NCBI GenBank assembly: GCA_964391765.1
Contig: CAYMNG010000001.1
Location: 15,265 to 79,264 of the forward strand
DNA from: UBA10649 sp964391765
GTDB lineage: Bacteria > Actinomycetota > Actinomycetes > S36-B12
Direction of reading: 5' to 3'
Length of the DNA stretch: 64,000 bases
Both the position numbers and the translations under genes were made by a program. This document shows positions 9,206-18,261 of this stretch, piece by piece; within the stretch, counting starts at the first letter, position 1, and every line of letters begins with the position of its first letter. Under the pieces are notes generated by a model. It saw only the letters and a list, made by a program, of their open reading frames with translations. It was not told the DNA's origin and did no database searches.

Positions 9206-10363
9206 TCACGCCGCGGGCGGCACCGTGCATGTGAACGTGAGGTCGTCCAGGCTCGACGCGCGCGGCACGATCGACCACCCGCGCGTGGTCACGCCGCCGT
9301 CACCCGAACCGCGCGCCCCCTCCCACAGGACCGACCCGACCACGGCACCGCGGTCGGCGACCAGGCCGACCCGGTCGGCCCCCGCGCACGCCGCGCTCGG
9401 CCGGTCGACGATCAGGACCTGCAGGTCGGACTCACCGGGCAGCGCGTGGACGGTGACGTCGGCCAGCGTCGGCTGCTCGCTGGGCAGCGGTTCGCCCAGG
9501 AGGCGCGGGTCGACGCCGACCGCGAACCGGTACCGCGGGTCCGTCGCCGCGAAGTCGTCCGCGTGCCACGGGTCGGCGGGGGTGAAGTCCGCGGGCAGGT
9601 GCCAGCCGGTCATGGCGCCGTTCTTCACGTCGGTGAACACCGGTCCGCCGGCGACCGCGTCGGCGAGGCCGTCGGCGATCGGGTCCGCGGCCGCCGGCGT
9701 CGCTCCCGCCGCGGCCAGCACGGTCGCGGCGATCTGGCCGGTCGACCGCACGGCGGTCACGACCTGCGGGTCGTGCTGACCGGCGGCCTTGACGATCAGC
9801 GGAACGTGCGCGATCTGCGACCACCGCTGCTCCTGGTCGTCGCCGACGCGGCGATCGGCGTGCTCGGTCATCGCCGCGCCGTGGTCGGCGACCACGACGA
9901 CCATCGTGTCCTCGAACTGTCCGGTCTGCTCCAGGTGGTCCAGCAGCACGCCGAGCTGCCGGTCGAAGTCCTGGACCGACGCGAACCACAGTCGGCGCTC
10001 GAGCGCCTTCAGCTCGTCGCTGGTGTACGTCTCGTCGGCCTCCTCGCCGATCAGGTGCGCACCGTCCACGACCGGGACGCGGGCCGGGTAGAGCTGACGA
10101 CCCTCGCCGTCGAGCACCCACGGGGCGTGGGTGCGGATCGTGTGCCACAGCGCGAGGAACGGGGCGTCGGGGTTGGCGTGGCGCACCTGGTCGATACCGC
10201 GCACGACGTTCGCGACGGTGTCCGCCTCCGGGTCGTTGCCGAACTCCTCGCCGCCGGCCCAGAAGTCGCTCCAGCGACCGTCGGTCGTCGGGAAGGCGTC
10301 GGCGAACGGTGGCGCCAGCGCGGTGCGTCCGGCGACCGCCGCCGTGTCGGCGAGGAACCGGCC
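9206..10363 (-). CDS. Membrane sulfatase/alkaline phosphatase-superfamily protein, C-terminal part (split by assembly artefact)
   Basis: This is the 3' part of the gene whose 5' part lies at 10548-11423. It reads FLADTAAVAGRTALAPP... to a stop at 9206. ALWHTIRTHAPWVLDGEG and TMVVVVADHGAAMTEH are typical of PF00884 sulfatases, where Asp-His-Gly binds metal. A soluble beta-rich tail follows. The fragment has no start of its own: to the right it runs into a stretch of different base composition that codes, on the other strand, for part of an unrelated dehydrogenase. Function by family: transfer or hydrolysis of a sulfate or phosphate group on a cell-envelope substrate, outside the membrane. Confidence 0.75.
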   Translation of the reverse strand, partial: GRFLADTAAVAGRTALAPPFADAFPTTDGRWSDFWAGGEEFGNDPEADTVANVVRGIDQVRHANPDAPFLALWHTIRTHAPWVLDGEGRQLYPARVPVVDGAHLIGEEADETYTSDELKALERRLWFASVQDFDRQLGVLLDHLEQTGQFEDTMVVVVADHGAAMTEHADRRVGDDQEQRWSQIAHVPLIVKAAGQHDPQVVTAVRSTGQIAATVLAAAGATPAAADPIADGLADAVAGGPVFTDVKNGAMTGWHLPADFTPADPWHADDFAATDPRYRFAVGVDPRLLGEPLPSEQPTLADVTVHALPGESDLQVLIVDRPSAACAGADRVGLVADRGAVVGSVLWEGARGSGDGGVTTRGWSIVPRASSLDDLTFTCTVPPAA

Positions 10364-10537
10364 GATCGTCTGATCGAGAAGCTCATCCCCCGCGTCCAGT
10401 CGCTTAAGGTCGGAACCTCCACCGATCCCGATAGCGACTATGGTCCGCTTGTGTCCCGCGCCCATCTCGACAAGGTTCGCGGTTATATCGACCTTGCCGA
10501 GAAGGAAGGCGCGAAGCTTCTGGTCGATGGCCGCGAC
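10364..10537 (+). other. Alien fragment coding for part of methylmalonate-semialdehyde dehydrogenase (mmsA-like), likely misassembly
   Basis: 58 uninterrupted plus-strand codons read as the middle of a CoA-acylating methylmalonate-semialdehyde dehydrogenase (LKVGTSTDPDSDYGPLVSR, then GAKLLVDGRD). The stretch is visibly less GC-rich and uses codons such as CTT, TAT and GGT that are rare around it. It has neither start nor stop, lies inside a minus-strand sulfatase gene, and abuts ten Ns. I infer contamination or a gap-filling error rather than gene transfer. Confidence 0.8.
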
Positions 10538-10547
10538 NNNNNNNNNN
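10538..10547. other. Assembly gap (10 Ns)
   Basis: Ten undetermined bases joining two contigs inside the sulfatase gene. The true missing length is unknown. Confidence 0.99.
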
Positions 10548-11423
10548 CCGCGCACCCACGCTCGCGCACCGGGTGTCGTCGCAGTCGTAGGAGAACACCG
10601 GCGACTCGACGACGACGCCGTACGTCGACGCGAGCCCACCGACGACGCCCAGGCTGGACCGCATCCGCTGGACGTCGTCCCGGCTCATCGTCGACAGGTC
10701 GACCTGGCCGGTGAGCATCGCCGGCACCGCGTAGTCGGTGAAGTTCGCCGGGGCGTAGGCGTTCGCGTACACGGTCGCACCGGACGCGAGGCGGGCGAGG
10801 TTCGGCAGGCCGGGTCGGACGTTGCCGTCGGCGTCGAACGCGGCCGGGTAGGACAACTCGTCGGCGACCACCCACACGACGTTCGGCGGTCGGATCGCGG
10901 TGTCGAACGAATAGGCCGACGGCTGGGCCGCCTGCGAACCGGTCCACAGGGTCGACACGAGCGGGACGGCGGTCGCGACGGCGGCGAACACCACGAGCAC
11001 CGTGCCCATCGCCAGCCGTCGGGACAGTGCGGTCAGCCCGATCGCGACGGCCAGGCCGACGACCCAGGCGACGGTGGACTGTTGGGCGAACACGGTGACC
11101 GCGAGCGCGTTCGCGACCAGGAACCACACCAGGACCAGCGTGAGCGTCGACGCGACGACGTCGAACGCCACCGGCGTCAACACCCGCCGCAGCACCCACA
11201 GCACGCCGGCCAGCACCGCCCAGAACACGACCAGGCCGACGACGAGGACGACCGCCCACGCGAGCGGCGACACCCCGTGGGCGGCGAAGAAGACCGTGTT
11301 CGCGGCGATCTTGTCGTTCGTCGGGATGACGAGCGCGAGGATCGCGATCGCCAGCAGCCATGCGGCGATGTTCGCGGGGCTGACGTTCGTGCGCGGGCCC
11401 GGTCCGCGGGTCGGACGGCTCAC
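10548..11423 (-). CDS. Membrane sulfatase/alkaline phosphatase-superfamily protein, N-terminal part
   Basis: Starts at GTG 11423 (VSRPTRGPGPRTNVSPANIA), which overlaps the TGA of the methyltransferase gene (GTGA). Four to five hydrophobic helices occupy about the first 180 residues. The catalytic domain then begins at IRPPNVVWVVADELSYPAAF, where the Asp-Glu after VVA is the expected metal site. NFTDYAVPAMLTGQ carries the Thr region near the nucleophile. It continues to DDTRCASVGAR and is cut by the Ns. The plan resembles LTA-synthase-like membrane sulfatases. Last gene of a minus-strand operon with a methyltransferase and a small membrane protein. Confidence 0.8.
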
Positions 11424-12868
11424 GCCAGCAGGTTCCACGCGTCTACGACGACGCGCGTGGGCGACGTGGTTCCGCGCACGGCCACGTCGGCGTACCGGCG
11501 CCGCAGGGCGGCGAGCAGCGCCTCGGTCGAGTACTCCCCCTGCCAGTTCGGGATCTGCCCGATGAGGAGTCGGACCTTGTCGTCCTCGGGCGTGGCGAAC
11601 TCGATCTGCACGGGTGCGCCGAACCGGGCCAGCGCGTCGACCGCGAACGTCATCGGCACGGCCTGGGTGATCACGACGTGGTGCAGCACCGCCTGGCAGA
11701 TCACCGCGCTGGGTCGGATCCGATCGGTGAACGCGGTGAACTCCCGGTCCAGCAGTCCGCTGCCCGGGGTGAGGTTCGTCAGGTCCCCCAGGACCGCGCT
11801 CACCCGGCCGGCGAGTTCGGGCACCGCGCCGATCCCCGCGTGCAGGACGTCCAGCGCCCCGGCGTCGGCGTCCATCACGACGACCGACGCCCCGGCGTGC
11901 CGGGCCAGGTGGGCCGCGGTGAACCCGTCGTTGCCGCCGACGTCGAGCACGAGGTCGGCCCGCCCGGGGGCCGCCGTCACGAACGCCGTCGCCAGGGCGG
12001 ACTTGCGATCGAGGTCCTCGCGGCCGTAGTGCGCACGCGCGCCGTAGTCCACCCACGTGGTCGCGTGTGCGCGCGCGGGCAGTCGATCGACCTGCTTGCC
12101 CAGTCGGCGGGTGAGCGCCAGGGTCGCCCGCCGGGCCAGGTCGGTCTGCGCGTTGGCCTGGTCGGCGTACCGCACCTCGCTCGGTGCGTTCTCGGCCACC
12201 GGTCGGGTCGACGCCTGCAGCAAGGACAGCGACAGGCTGCGCCGTCGCCGAGCCGGCATCACCTGTCGTGCGACGTCCGAGCGCAGCCCCCGGTGCCGGC
12301 CCAGCACCCAGGCGTCGGCCGCGGTGACCCGGTCGCCGGATCCGACCGCGAGCGGGTTGACGAAGTGCTCGATGAACTGCCGAGCGGCGTTCCAGGACGG
12401 GTTCGGTCGCCACCGGTGGACCGAGCCGACGTCGATGAACACCGGTCGCAGGCCGCGGAACTGGACGTTGAACGCCGACGCGTCCTTCAGGTCCAGGCCG
12501 ATCGACAGCAGGCGCGTACGGACGTCGAGCGTGAGCCGCGCGGCGGCGGCGAGGGACGAGTTGGCCCACTCCCACGGGTAGGTGACGAGGTCGATCGACT
12601 CGACGGCGAAGACCACCGCGTCCGGCGGGGCCGGTCGCCCCGCGGTGCGCGCGTACGTCGAGCGGACCCGTGCCGCCAGCGCGTCGTCGCCCACCTCGTC
12701 GTAGGCGACGAAGGTGCCCGAGCCGACCAGGTCGGCGTAGACGGCACTGGCCCGCAGCATCCGCGCCGCGATCGCCGACTGCTGCGACGCGACCCGGAAC
12801 CACTGCCCCTCGACGGGGACCGCGGCGTTCTCCGGGTCGCGAAAACTCCCCGAACCAGGCTCCCGCAC
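11420..12868 (-). CDS. SAM-dependent class I methyltransferase, two-part protein
   Basis: About 482 aa from GTG 12868 (VREPGSGSFRDPENAAV). The C-terminal half has a Rossmann-type SAM site, LVLDVGGNDGFTAAHLARH, followed by an acidic VVMDADAGALDVL and AVICQAVLHHVVITQ. The N-terminal half (about 1-240) is a separate domain, with WANSSLAAAARLTLDVRTRL and RPVFIDVGSVHRW resembling kinase-like or capsule-type methyltransferase leaders. It lies between a small membrane protein and a membrane sulfatase, so a cell-envelope glycan or lipid is the likely target. An upstream extension overlaps the small gene and lacks support. Confidence 0.7.
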   Translation of the reverse strand: MREPGSGSFRDPENAAVPVEGQWFRVASQQSAIAARMLRASAVYADLVGSGTFVAYDEVGDDALAARVRSTYARTAGRPAPPDAVVFAVESIDLVTYPWEWANSSLAAAARLTLDVRTRLLSIGLDLKDASAFNVQFRGLRPVFIDVGSVHRWRPNPSWNAARQFIEHFVNPLAVGSGDRVTAADAWVLGRHRGLRSDVARQVMPARRRRSLSLSLLQASTRPVAENAPSEVRYADQANAQTDLARRATLALTRRLGKQVDRLPARAHATTWVDYGARAHYGREDLDRKSALATAFVTAAPGRADLVLDVGGNDGFTAAHLARHAGASVVVMDADAGALDVLHAGIGAVPELAGRVSAVLGDLTNLTPGSGLLDREFTAFTDRIRPSAVICQAVLHHVVITQAVPMTFAVDALARFGAPVQIEFATPEDDKVRLLIGQIPNWQGEYSTEALLAALRRRYADVAVRGTTSPTRVVVDAWNLLA

Positions 12869-12875
12869 GCCCCGG

Positions 12876-13061
12876 TCAGGCCTCGTCGGCGACGGACTCG
12901 ACCGGACCGGACGAGCCCACGTCGGTCGTCGCGTCCCCGCGACCGCGTAGTTTGGCGAACTTCGAGCGCACGTAGAACCACACCCCCGCGGCACCGCTGG
13001 CCACCGCGGCCAACACGTACGACCCCGAGCCGGCGTCGATATAGCCAACCAGTTCCAGCAT
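12876..13061 (-). CDS. Small single-pass membrane protein
   Basis: 61 aa from ATG 13061; a GTG at 13067 is in frame. MLELVGYIDAGSGSYVLAAV then AAGVWFYVRSKF gives one membrane helix followed by a basic and then acidic tail. Short proteins starting with an (I/L)DxGSGS motif are often found next to envelope methyltransferases and sulfatases, as here. It ends 7 bases before the methyltransferase start and probably leads the operon. Confidence 0.65.
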   Translation of the reverse strand: MLELVGYIDAGSGSYVLAAVASGAAGVWFYVRSKFAKLRGRGDATTDVGSSGPVESVADEA

Positions 13062-13270
13062 GCTCACCTCACGTGTCCGTCAGACCCCCACGAGGGTACA
13101 TGCCGGCCGCCGCACCAGCGGCGTCCGGCGTCAGGTTCGCGCACGGCAGGTGTTCGGGTCGGGCAAGCGTTCACGGACGACACGGCGAATGACTCGCGGT
13201 CCGGGACCGATTCGGGGGATAGTGGACCTTGCAGCCGGACCGCGCCCGCGACCGGCGGGAAGGCGCGACC

Positions 13271-13828
13271 ATGCACAGGCTGGCAACCCGGGGGCTCTTC
13301 GTCGTCACGGCCGTGGCAACCACCACGTTGCTGCTGTCCGCCTGCTCCTCCGGCGACGAGGGCGCGACCGCCTCCCCGACCGACACCGTCGCGTCCGCGA
13401 GCCTCCTGCCGTCGGACACGGCGTCGGCGACGACCAGCCCGACCGCGACCGGCGCCGCCGCGGCGGCCTGCCTGGCGTACTTCGACGTCGACCTGCTCAA
13501 CAGCCGGTACGCCGGCGGCGCGGTCAAGGACGGCAACATGACCGAGAAGCAGGCCAAGAAGCAGATGAAGGCCAAGTTGACCGAACTGGTCACGCAGGCC
13601 CAGGCCGCCGTCGCCGACGGCAGCGCCGACCAGAAGATGGCCGCGAACGCCGAGCGTATGCAGCACGTCGTCACCGCGTTGAGCAAGAGCCAGTCGCTGA
13701 AGGACCTGCCGAAGGCCAAGCAGCAGACCTTCGCGAAGTCCTCGCTGCGCGTGCAGAAGGCCTGCGAGCGCGCCGGGTACCCGCTGCCGGACGACAACGT
13801 CACCGCGCGTACGGCCGCCGGCCTCTAG
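13271..13828 (+). CDS. Secreted lipoprotein, unknown function
   Basis: 185 aa from ATG 13271, with GAAGG 8 bases upstream. The signal peptide ends in the lipobox LLLSAC, and the cysteine is the lipid-anchor site. A Thr/Ser/Ala linker (about 25-60) leads to a helical Lys/Ala-rich domain (TEKQAKKQMKAKLTELVTQA) with two further cysteines (CLAYF and KACERAGYP) that could pair. No family recognised. Confidence 0.75.
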   Translation: MHRLATRGLFVVTAVATTTLLLSACSSGDEGATASPTDTVASASLLPSDTASATTSPTATGAAAAACLAYFDVDLLNSRYAGGAVKDGNMTEKQAKKQMKAKLTELVTQAQAAVADGSADQKMAANAERMQHVVTALSKSQSLKDLPKAKQQTFAKSSLRVQKACERAGYPLPDDNVTARTAAGL

Positions 13829-13852
13829 GCCGCCCGCGCGCTACCGACGGGC

Positions 13853-14722
13853 GTGACCCAGGCTCCGTTCCAGCGGCACTTCGCCGACCGGATGGCCCTC
13901 GAACAGGTCGATCGCGACATCTTCACCGGTTGGTGCCACTCCGGCGCGCCGCTGCGCGCGTACGGCGGACAGATCGCGGCGCAGGCGCTCGCCGCCGCCG
14001 CACAGACCGTCCCGGTCGAGCGGCCCGTCCACAGCCTGCACGGGTACTTCCTGCGCCCGGGCCGCACGAAGGACTCGATCGTGTACCTCGTCGACCGCCC
14101 TCGGGACGGCCGGTCCTTCTCGACCCGGTTCGTGCGAGCGGTCCAGCACGGGGAGACGATCTTCATGATGACGGCGTCGTTCGCCCTCCCCGATGCCGGT
14201 CCGGCGCATCAGTTCACGATGCCCGGCGTCCCACCGCCGCTGGCCGTCGACCCGATGCCGGTTCCCCCACCGGCGTACCTGCAGGCCACCGACGATCCCG
14301 GCGAACTCGGCTATCCGGCGGCCGACATCATCGGCCTGCGGATCGTCGGCGCCGGAACGTCCATCGGACTGGTCGACGGCCGGTACGAGCGGACGGCGTG
14401 GGTCCGCGTCGCCGAGGACCTCAGCGACGACTGGCGGATCCAGTCCGGCGCGCTGACCTACCTGTCGGACCTGACGATGGTCAGCACCGCGATGGCGCCA
14501 CATGTCGACGACACCCCGGCCGATTCGCTCATGGTCACCTCGATCGACCACGCCGTCTGGTTCCACGCCCCGGCCCGGGCCGACCAGTGGCTGCTGTTCG
14601 CCCTGGACACCCCGTTCGCCGGCGGCGGGCACGGACTGGCCCGCGGGCTGTTCTTCGACCAGGCCGGGACACTGGTCGCCTCCGTCGTGCAGGAGTCGCT
14701 CATGCGCACCCGTCGCCCATGA
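13853..14722 (+). CDS. tesB: Acyl-CoA thioesterase II
   Basis: 289 aa from GTG 13853. It has the double hot-dog layout of TesB: ERPVHSLHGYFLRPGRTKDS in the first half and SIDHAVWFHAPARADQWLLF in the second. FSTRFVRAVQHGETIFMMTA is typical of the family. The enzyme hydrolyses medium- and long-chain acyl-CoA to the free acid and CoA in the cytoplasm. Its stop overlaps the start of the prepilin peptidase (ATGA), although the two functions are unrelated. Confidence 0.85.
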   Translation: MTQAPFQRHFADRMALEQVDRDIFTGWCHSGAPLRAYGGQIAAQALAAAAQTVPVERPVHSLHGYFLRPGRTKDSIVYLVDRPRDGRSFSTRFVRAVQHGETIFMMTASFALPDAGPAHQFTMPGVPPPLAVDPMPVPPPAYLQATDDPGELGYPAADIIGLRIVGAGTSIGLVDGRYERTAWVRVAEDLSDDWRIQSGALTYLSDLTMVSTAMAPHVDDTPADSLMVTSIDHAVWFHAPARADQWLLFALDTPFAGGGHGLARGLFFDQAGTLVASVVQESLMRTRRP

Positions 14723-15369
14723 CCGCCGCGGTCGCGCTGTGCCTGGCCGCGGCCCTCGTCGGCGGCGCCGCGGGCCTGCTCGCCCGGCGATGGACCGACG
14801 CCGAAGCCGGTGCGCGCACGGCGACCTGGCTGCACGTCGTCGTGCCGGCCGCGCTGTCCGCGGCGGCCGCGTGGCGCTTCGCCTGGTCGTGGGAGCTGCC
14901 GGCCTACGTGTACTTCGCGGTGATCAGCGGACCGCTGACGATCGTCGACCTGCGCGCCCATCGACTCCCGAACCAGCTGACGATCACCGCGTACCCGATC
15001 ATCGCGGCCCTCCTCGCCCTCCCCGCCGTCGCCGCCGCGTCGCCGGAGGCGATCCTGCGCGCCGGTGCCGGCGCGCTGGCCCTGTTGACGTTCTACCTCG
15101 TGCTCCACCTGGTCAACCCCGGCGGGATGGGTCTGGGCGACGTGAAGCTCGCCGGGCCGATGGGCGCGCTGCTGGCCTGGCTGGGGTGGTCGACGCTGCT
15201 GGTCGGTGGCTTCCTCGGGTTCGCCTTCGGCGCGGTCGCCGGGATCGTGCTACTGGCGACGCGGCGGGCGAGCCGGCGCAGCGCGCTGCCGTTCGGCCCG
15301 TTCATGCTCGCCGGTGCGTGGACCGCGATCCTCGCCGGCGACCTCGTCGCCGGTGGCCTGCTGCCGTAG
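14719..15369 (+). CDS. Prepilin peptidase (A24 family, TadV/CpaA-like)
   Basis: 216 aa from ATG 14719. Membrane protein with 6-7 hydrophobic helices. The two aspartates of the GxGD aspartic peptidase family are in IVDLRAHRLPN and GMGLGDVKLAGP. The N-terminal methylase domain of PilD is absent, as in TadV/CpaA. It should trim the leader of the Flp pilin encoded at 21772-21972. It faces the Tad operon, converging tail to tail with tadC. Confidence 0.85.
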   Translation: MTAAVALCLAAALVGGAAGLLARRWTDAEAGARTATWLHVVVPAALSAAAAWRFAWSWELPAYVYFAVISGPLTIVDLRAHRLPNQLTITAYPIIAALLALPAVAAASPEAILRAGAGALALLTFYLVLHLVNPGGMGLGDVKLAGPMGALLAWLGWSTLLVGGFLGFAFGAVAGIVLLATRRASRRSALPFGPFMLAGAWTAILAGDLVAGGLLP

Positions 15370-15397
15370 CCGGCCCCGCACGCCGGACGCTGCCGCC

Positions 15398-16315
15398 CTA
15401 CTGGTTCGAGAACGCCTGCGAGATCGAGTACGCGGCCGGGCCGAGGATGATGATGAACAGCGCCGGCAGGAAGCACAGCATCAGCGGCATGAGGATCTTC
15501 ACGGGGACCCGCTGGGCCTCCTCACGGGCCCGGGAGTACCGCTTGGCGCGCATCTCGTTGGCCTGCTCGCGCAGGACGGTCGCGACCGGGACACCGAGTC
15601 GGTCCACCTGGAGCATCGCGTTCACGAACCGTTCGATGTCGTCCTGCTTGGTCCGCCCGGCCATCGCGGTCAGCGCCTCGGCGCGCGATCGGCCGTACTG
15701 CATCTCCTGCAACGCGATCGCGAACTCGTCGGCGATCGGGCCGTCCTGGTTCTCGGCCACCTGCCCGACCGCGGCGGTGAAGCTCAGCCCGGACTCGACG
15801 CACAGGTTGAGCATGTCCAGGGCGTCCGGCAGGCGCTTGGCCATCTCCTGGTCCCGCTTGATGATCCCGTTGTAGCGCAGGATGTCCTCGATGAAGAAGC
15901 CGAAGAAGGCCAGCCCCGGCACCGCCAGCCAGGCAAGTCCGCCGTACCCGAATCCCACGAGGATGCCCAGGATCAGGCCGAGGAGGCCGAACTCGACCTT
16001 GCGCACGATGGTGTTGTCGACGACCAGCGCGCCGCGGGTGTCGCCGCTCTGGATGATGCGACTGGCGATCTTCGCCCGGGACTTCGCCGTGGTCAGCCGG
16101 TAGCCCACGGTCAGCAGCATCGCCCGAAGCACGGACTCCCGCTGCTCCACCTGGGCGATCGCCTCGTGCACGTTGCTGCTGGCGTACCCCTCGACCAGTG
16201 CCAGCGACCGTCGCTTGGTCGACTCCGCGCGGTACTGGTACACCAGTGCGCCGACGGTGACGATCGCGACGAACACCAGCAGCGCCGCGACGACGGGGAT
16301 CAACGGACCGTCCAT
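15398..16315 (-). CDS. tadC: Tad pilus inner-membrane protein TadC (T2SSF domain)
   Basis: 305 aa from ATG 16315, which shares one base with the stop of the upstream gene (TGATG). An N-terminal membrane helix is followed by paired central helices and a T2SSF domain (RLPDALDMLNLCVESGLSFT; AMLQVDRLGVPVATVLREQA). The C-terminal membrane helices include LMPLMLCFLPALFIIILGP, a TadC hallmark. It forms the inner-membrane platform with TadB. Last gene of the minus-strand tad operon. Confidence 0.9.
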   Translation of the reverse strand: MDGPLIPVVAALLVFVAIVTVGALVYQYRAESTKRRSLALVEGYASSNVHEAIAQVEQRESVLRAMLLTVGYRLTTAKSRAKIASRIIQSGDTRGALVVDNTIVRKVEFGLLGLILGILVGFGYGGLAWLAVPGLAFFGFFIEDILRYNGIIKRDQEMAKRLPDALDMLNLCVESGLSFTAAVGQVAENQDGPIADEFAIALQEMQYGRSRAEALTAMAGRTKQDDIERFVNAMLQVDRLGVPVATVLREQANEMRAKRYSRAREEAQRVPVKILMPLMLCFLPALFIIILGPAAYSISQAFSNQ

Positions 16316-18261
16316 CACACCTCGATCTTCACGATGCGCCGCATCCACAGGAATCCGAGCGCGAACACCACGACGATGACGCCCAGCAGGACCCAGCCGA
16401 TCTGGTTCGTCCAGAAGAACGACACGTAGTCGCGATTGGCGACCAGCATGTACAAGAACAGGCCGACCGGCAGTGCCGCCAGGACCCAGCCCGACAGCCG
16501 GCCCTCGGCGGACAGTGTCCGCACCTCCCGGCGCAGCGCGGCCCGGCCCTGAACGGTCTGGGCGGCGGTCTCCAAGATGTTCGACAGGTTGCCGCCGACC
16601 TCGCGCTGGATCGCCAGCGCGGTCACCGTCCATCGCAGGTCGTCGGACTCCATCCGGTCCGCGACGCGGGTGAGCGCCTCCTCGATCGAGGAACCGGTCT
16701 GCGCTTCGCTCAGCGCGCGGCGCATCTGCCGGGACACCTGCCCGCGGCCCTGCGACGCCGTGGAGTCCAGCGCCTGGGAGAACGACAGGCCCGACCGCAG
16801 CGAACTGGCGATCAGCATGAGGAAGTCCGGGAGTTCGTTCTCGAACATCTTGCGGCGCTTGGTCTCGCGCGAGTTGAGCACGGCCCGGGTGACGAACCAG
16901 CCGATCAGCCCGCCGACGACCAGGCCGATGAGGAAGTTGCCCACGAGGATCGTGAGGAGCAGGACGAGCGCGAGGCTCACGGCCAGCCGGATGACCAGCC
17001 AGTTCGCCGGCGTCAGGCTCATCTCCGCGTTGTCCAGCTTCGCGGCCATCGCCGGGTATCCCTTGCGGGTCGCCAGCCACCGGTCCAGCGACGTCATGAC
17101 GCCGGGGGCGGCGAAGTCCGGCCGGCCGTCCTGGGCCGCGCTCGCGGTCGTGCTGGTGTACCAGAGCACCTGCTGCGTCCGCGCGTAGGCCTTCTGCTGG
17201 CCCCGGTAGTAGGCGAAGGTCAGGCCGAGGACCAGCACGACCAACGCGGCGAGGACGGCGTACAGCCACGGGGAGAACCCGTCGCTGTGCACCGGCACGA
17301 CCGGGACCGGCGCCGGCGCCAACGTCACGACCGGCGCGGGAGCGGCCGACGCCCCCGTGGGACCCGCCAGGGACTCCACCGCCGGCAGTTGCGTGGTGCC
17401 CTTGTACTGCGTGCCGTTCACCTCGACGCTGACCACGGCGAACCGACCGCTGGCATCGACGCTCTCGGGCACCTGGGCGACCACGCCGATCCGGCCACCG
17501 AAGGACGCGGTCGCGTCCTGGAACGCCTGCTCCAGGCCGGCGGCGTCGGTCGCCAGCAGGTACAGGCCGCCGGTCGCCGTCGTCATCGCCTTCAACACGT
17601 CGGCGTGCTGCACGTTGGGCAGCAGCGCCACGACATCCACCGGGACGCCGGCGGTCGCGATGCGGTCGGCGACGTCCTGCTGCGTGGCGGCGCTGGCGGT
17701 GTCGCCACCGTCGCTCAGGACGAGCAGCCGCGCGCCCTCGCCGGGTCGGACCTGGTCCAGCCCGGTCATGATGCCGTCGTAGAGCGCGGTCTTGTTCCCG
17801 GCGCTGGCCGCCTGGATCGCCGAGGCGACCGCAGCGCGGTCGGTCGTCGGGCGCATGCCCACGTGGACGGTGTCGTTGAACGTGACCAGGCCGACCTTGA
17901 CATCGGGCGGCAGCGCCTTGACGTAGTCCTGCGCCGCCACCTTGGCCGCCTTGAGGCGCTCGCCGCGCATCGACCCGCTGACGTCGAGCACGAGGACGAC
18001 CTCGCGCGCGGTCGACTGGTCGAGCTTGACCTTCGCCGTCGACGGGATCTGCTCACCGCCGATGACGACCGTCGAGGTCACCGTGGACTTCCCGTCCGCC
18101 GTCGTCGTCGGGTCGAGCACGACCAGGAAGTCGACGGTCCGGCCGTCGACCCCGGCGACCTGCACGGACCGGGCGTTGTCGGCCGACGCCGGCACCGCGC
18201 CGGCGATCCCGACCGCACACAGCACGAGCACGGCGAGCAGCAGCTCGCGCAGGCGCGGCAT
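16315..18261 (-). CDS. tadB: VWA domain-TadB fusion protein
   Basis: 648 aa from ATG 18261, overlapping the tadA stop by one base. A signal peptide (about 1-30) is followed by a VWA domain with a complete MIDAS motif (VLVLDVSGSMRGE; later VLSDGGDTAS), a Pro/Ala linker and a membrane helix near residue 320. The TadB part (about 380-640) has further helices and a T2SSF domain (ELPDFLMLIASSLRSGLSFS; REVGGNLSNILETAAQTVQG). A single chain would therefore hold an extracytoplasmic metal-ion-dependent adhesion domain on the pilus platform. Such fusions occur in actinobacterial Tad loci. Confidence 0.85.
   Translation of the reverse strand: MPRLRELLLAVLVLCAVGIAGAVPASADNARSVQVAGVDGRTVDFLVVLDPTTTADGKSTVTSTVVIGGEQIPSTAKVKLDQSTAREVVLVLDVSGSMRGERLKAAKVAAQDYVKALPPDVKVGLVTFNDTVHVGMRPTTDRAAVASAIQAASAGNKTALYDGIMTGLDQVRPGEGARLLVLSDGGDTASAATQQDVADRIATAGVPVDVVALLPNVQHADVLKAMTTATGGLYLLATDAAGLEQAFQDATASFGGRIGVVAQVPESVDASGRFAVVSVEVNGTQYKGTTQLPAVESLAGPTGASAAPAPVVTLAPAPVPVVPVHSDGFSPWLYAVLAALVVLVLGLTFAYYRGQQKAYARTQQVLWYTSTTASAAQDGRPDFAAPGVMTSLDRWLATRKGYPAMAAKLDNAEMSLTPANWLVIRLAVSLALVLLLTILVGNFLIGLVVGGLIGWFVTRAVLNSRETKRRKMFENELPDFLMLIASSLRSGLSFSQALDSTASQGRGQVSRQMRRALSEAQTGSSIEEALTRVADRMESDDLRWTVTALAIQREVGGNLSNILETAAQTVQGRAALRREVRTLSAEGRLSGWVLAALPVGLFLYMLVANRDYVSFFWTNQIGWVLLGVIVVVFALGFLWMRRIVKIEV

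Noticed and set aside
10404..10537. Possible horizontal transfer of mmsA
   Set aside because: Only an internal fragment, flanked directly by Ns and inside another gene; artefact is simpler.
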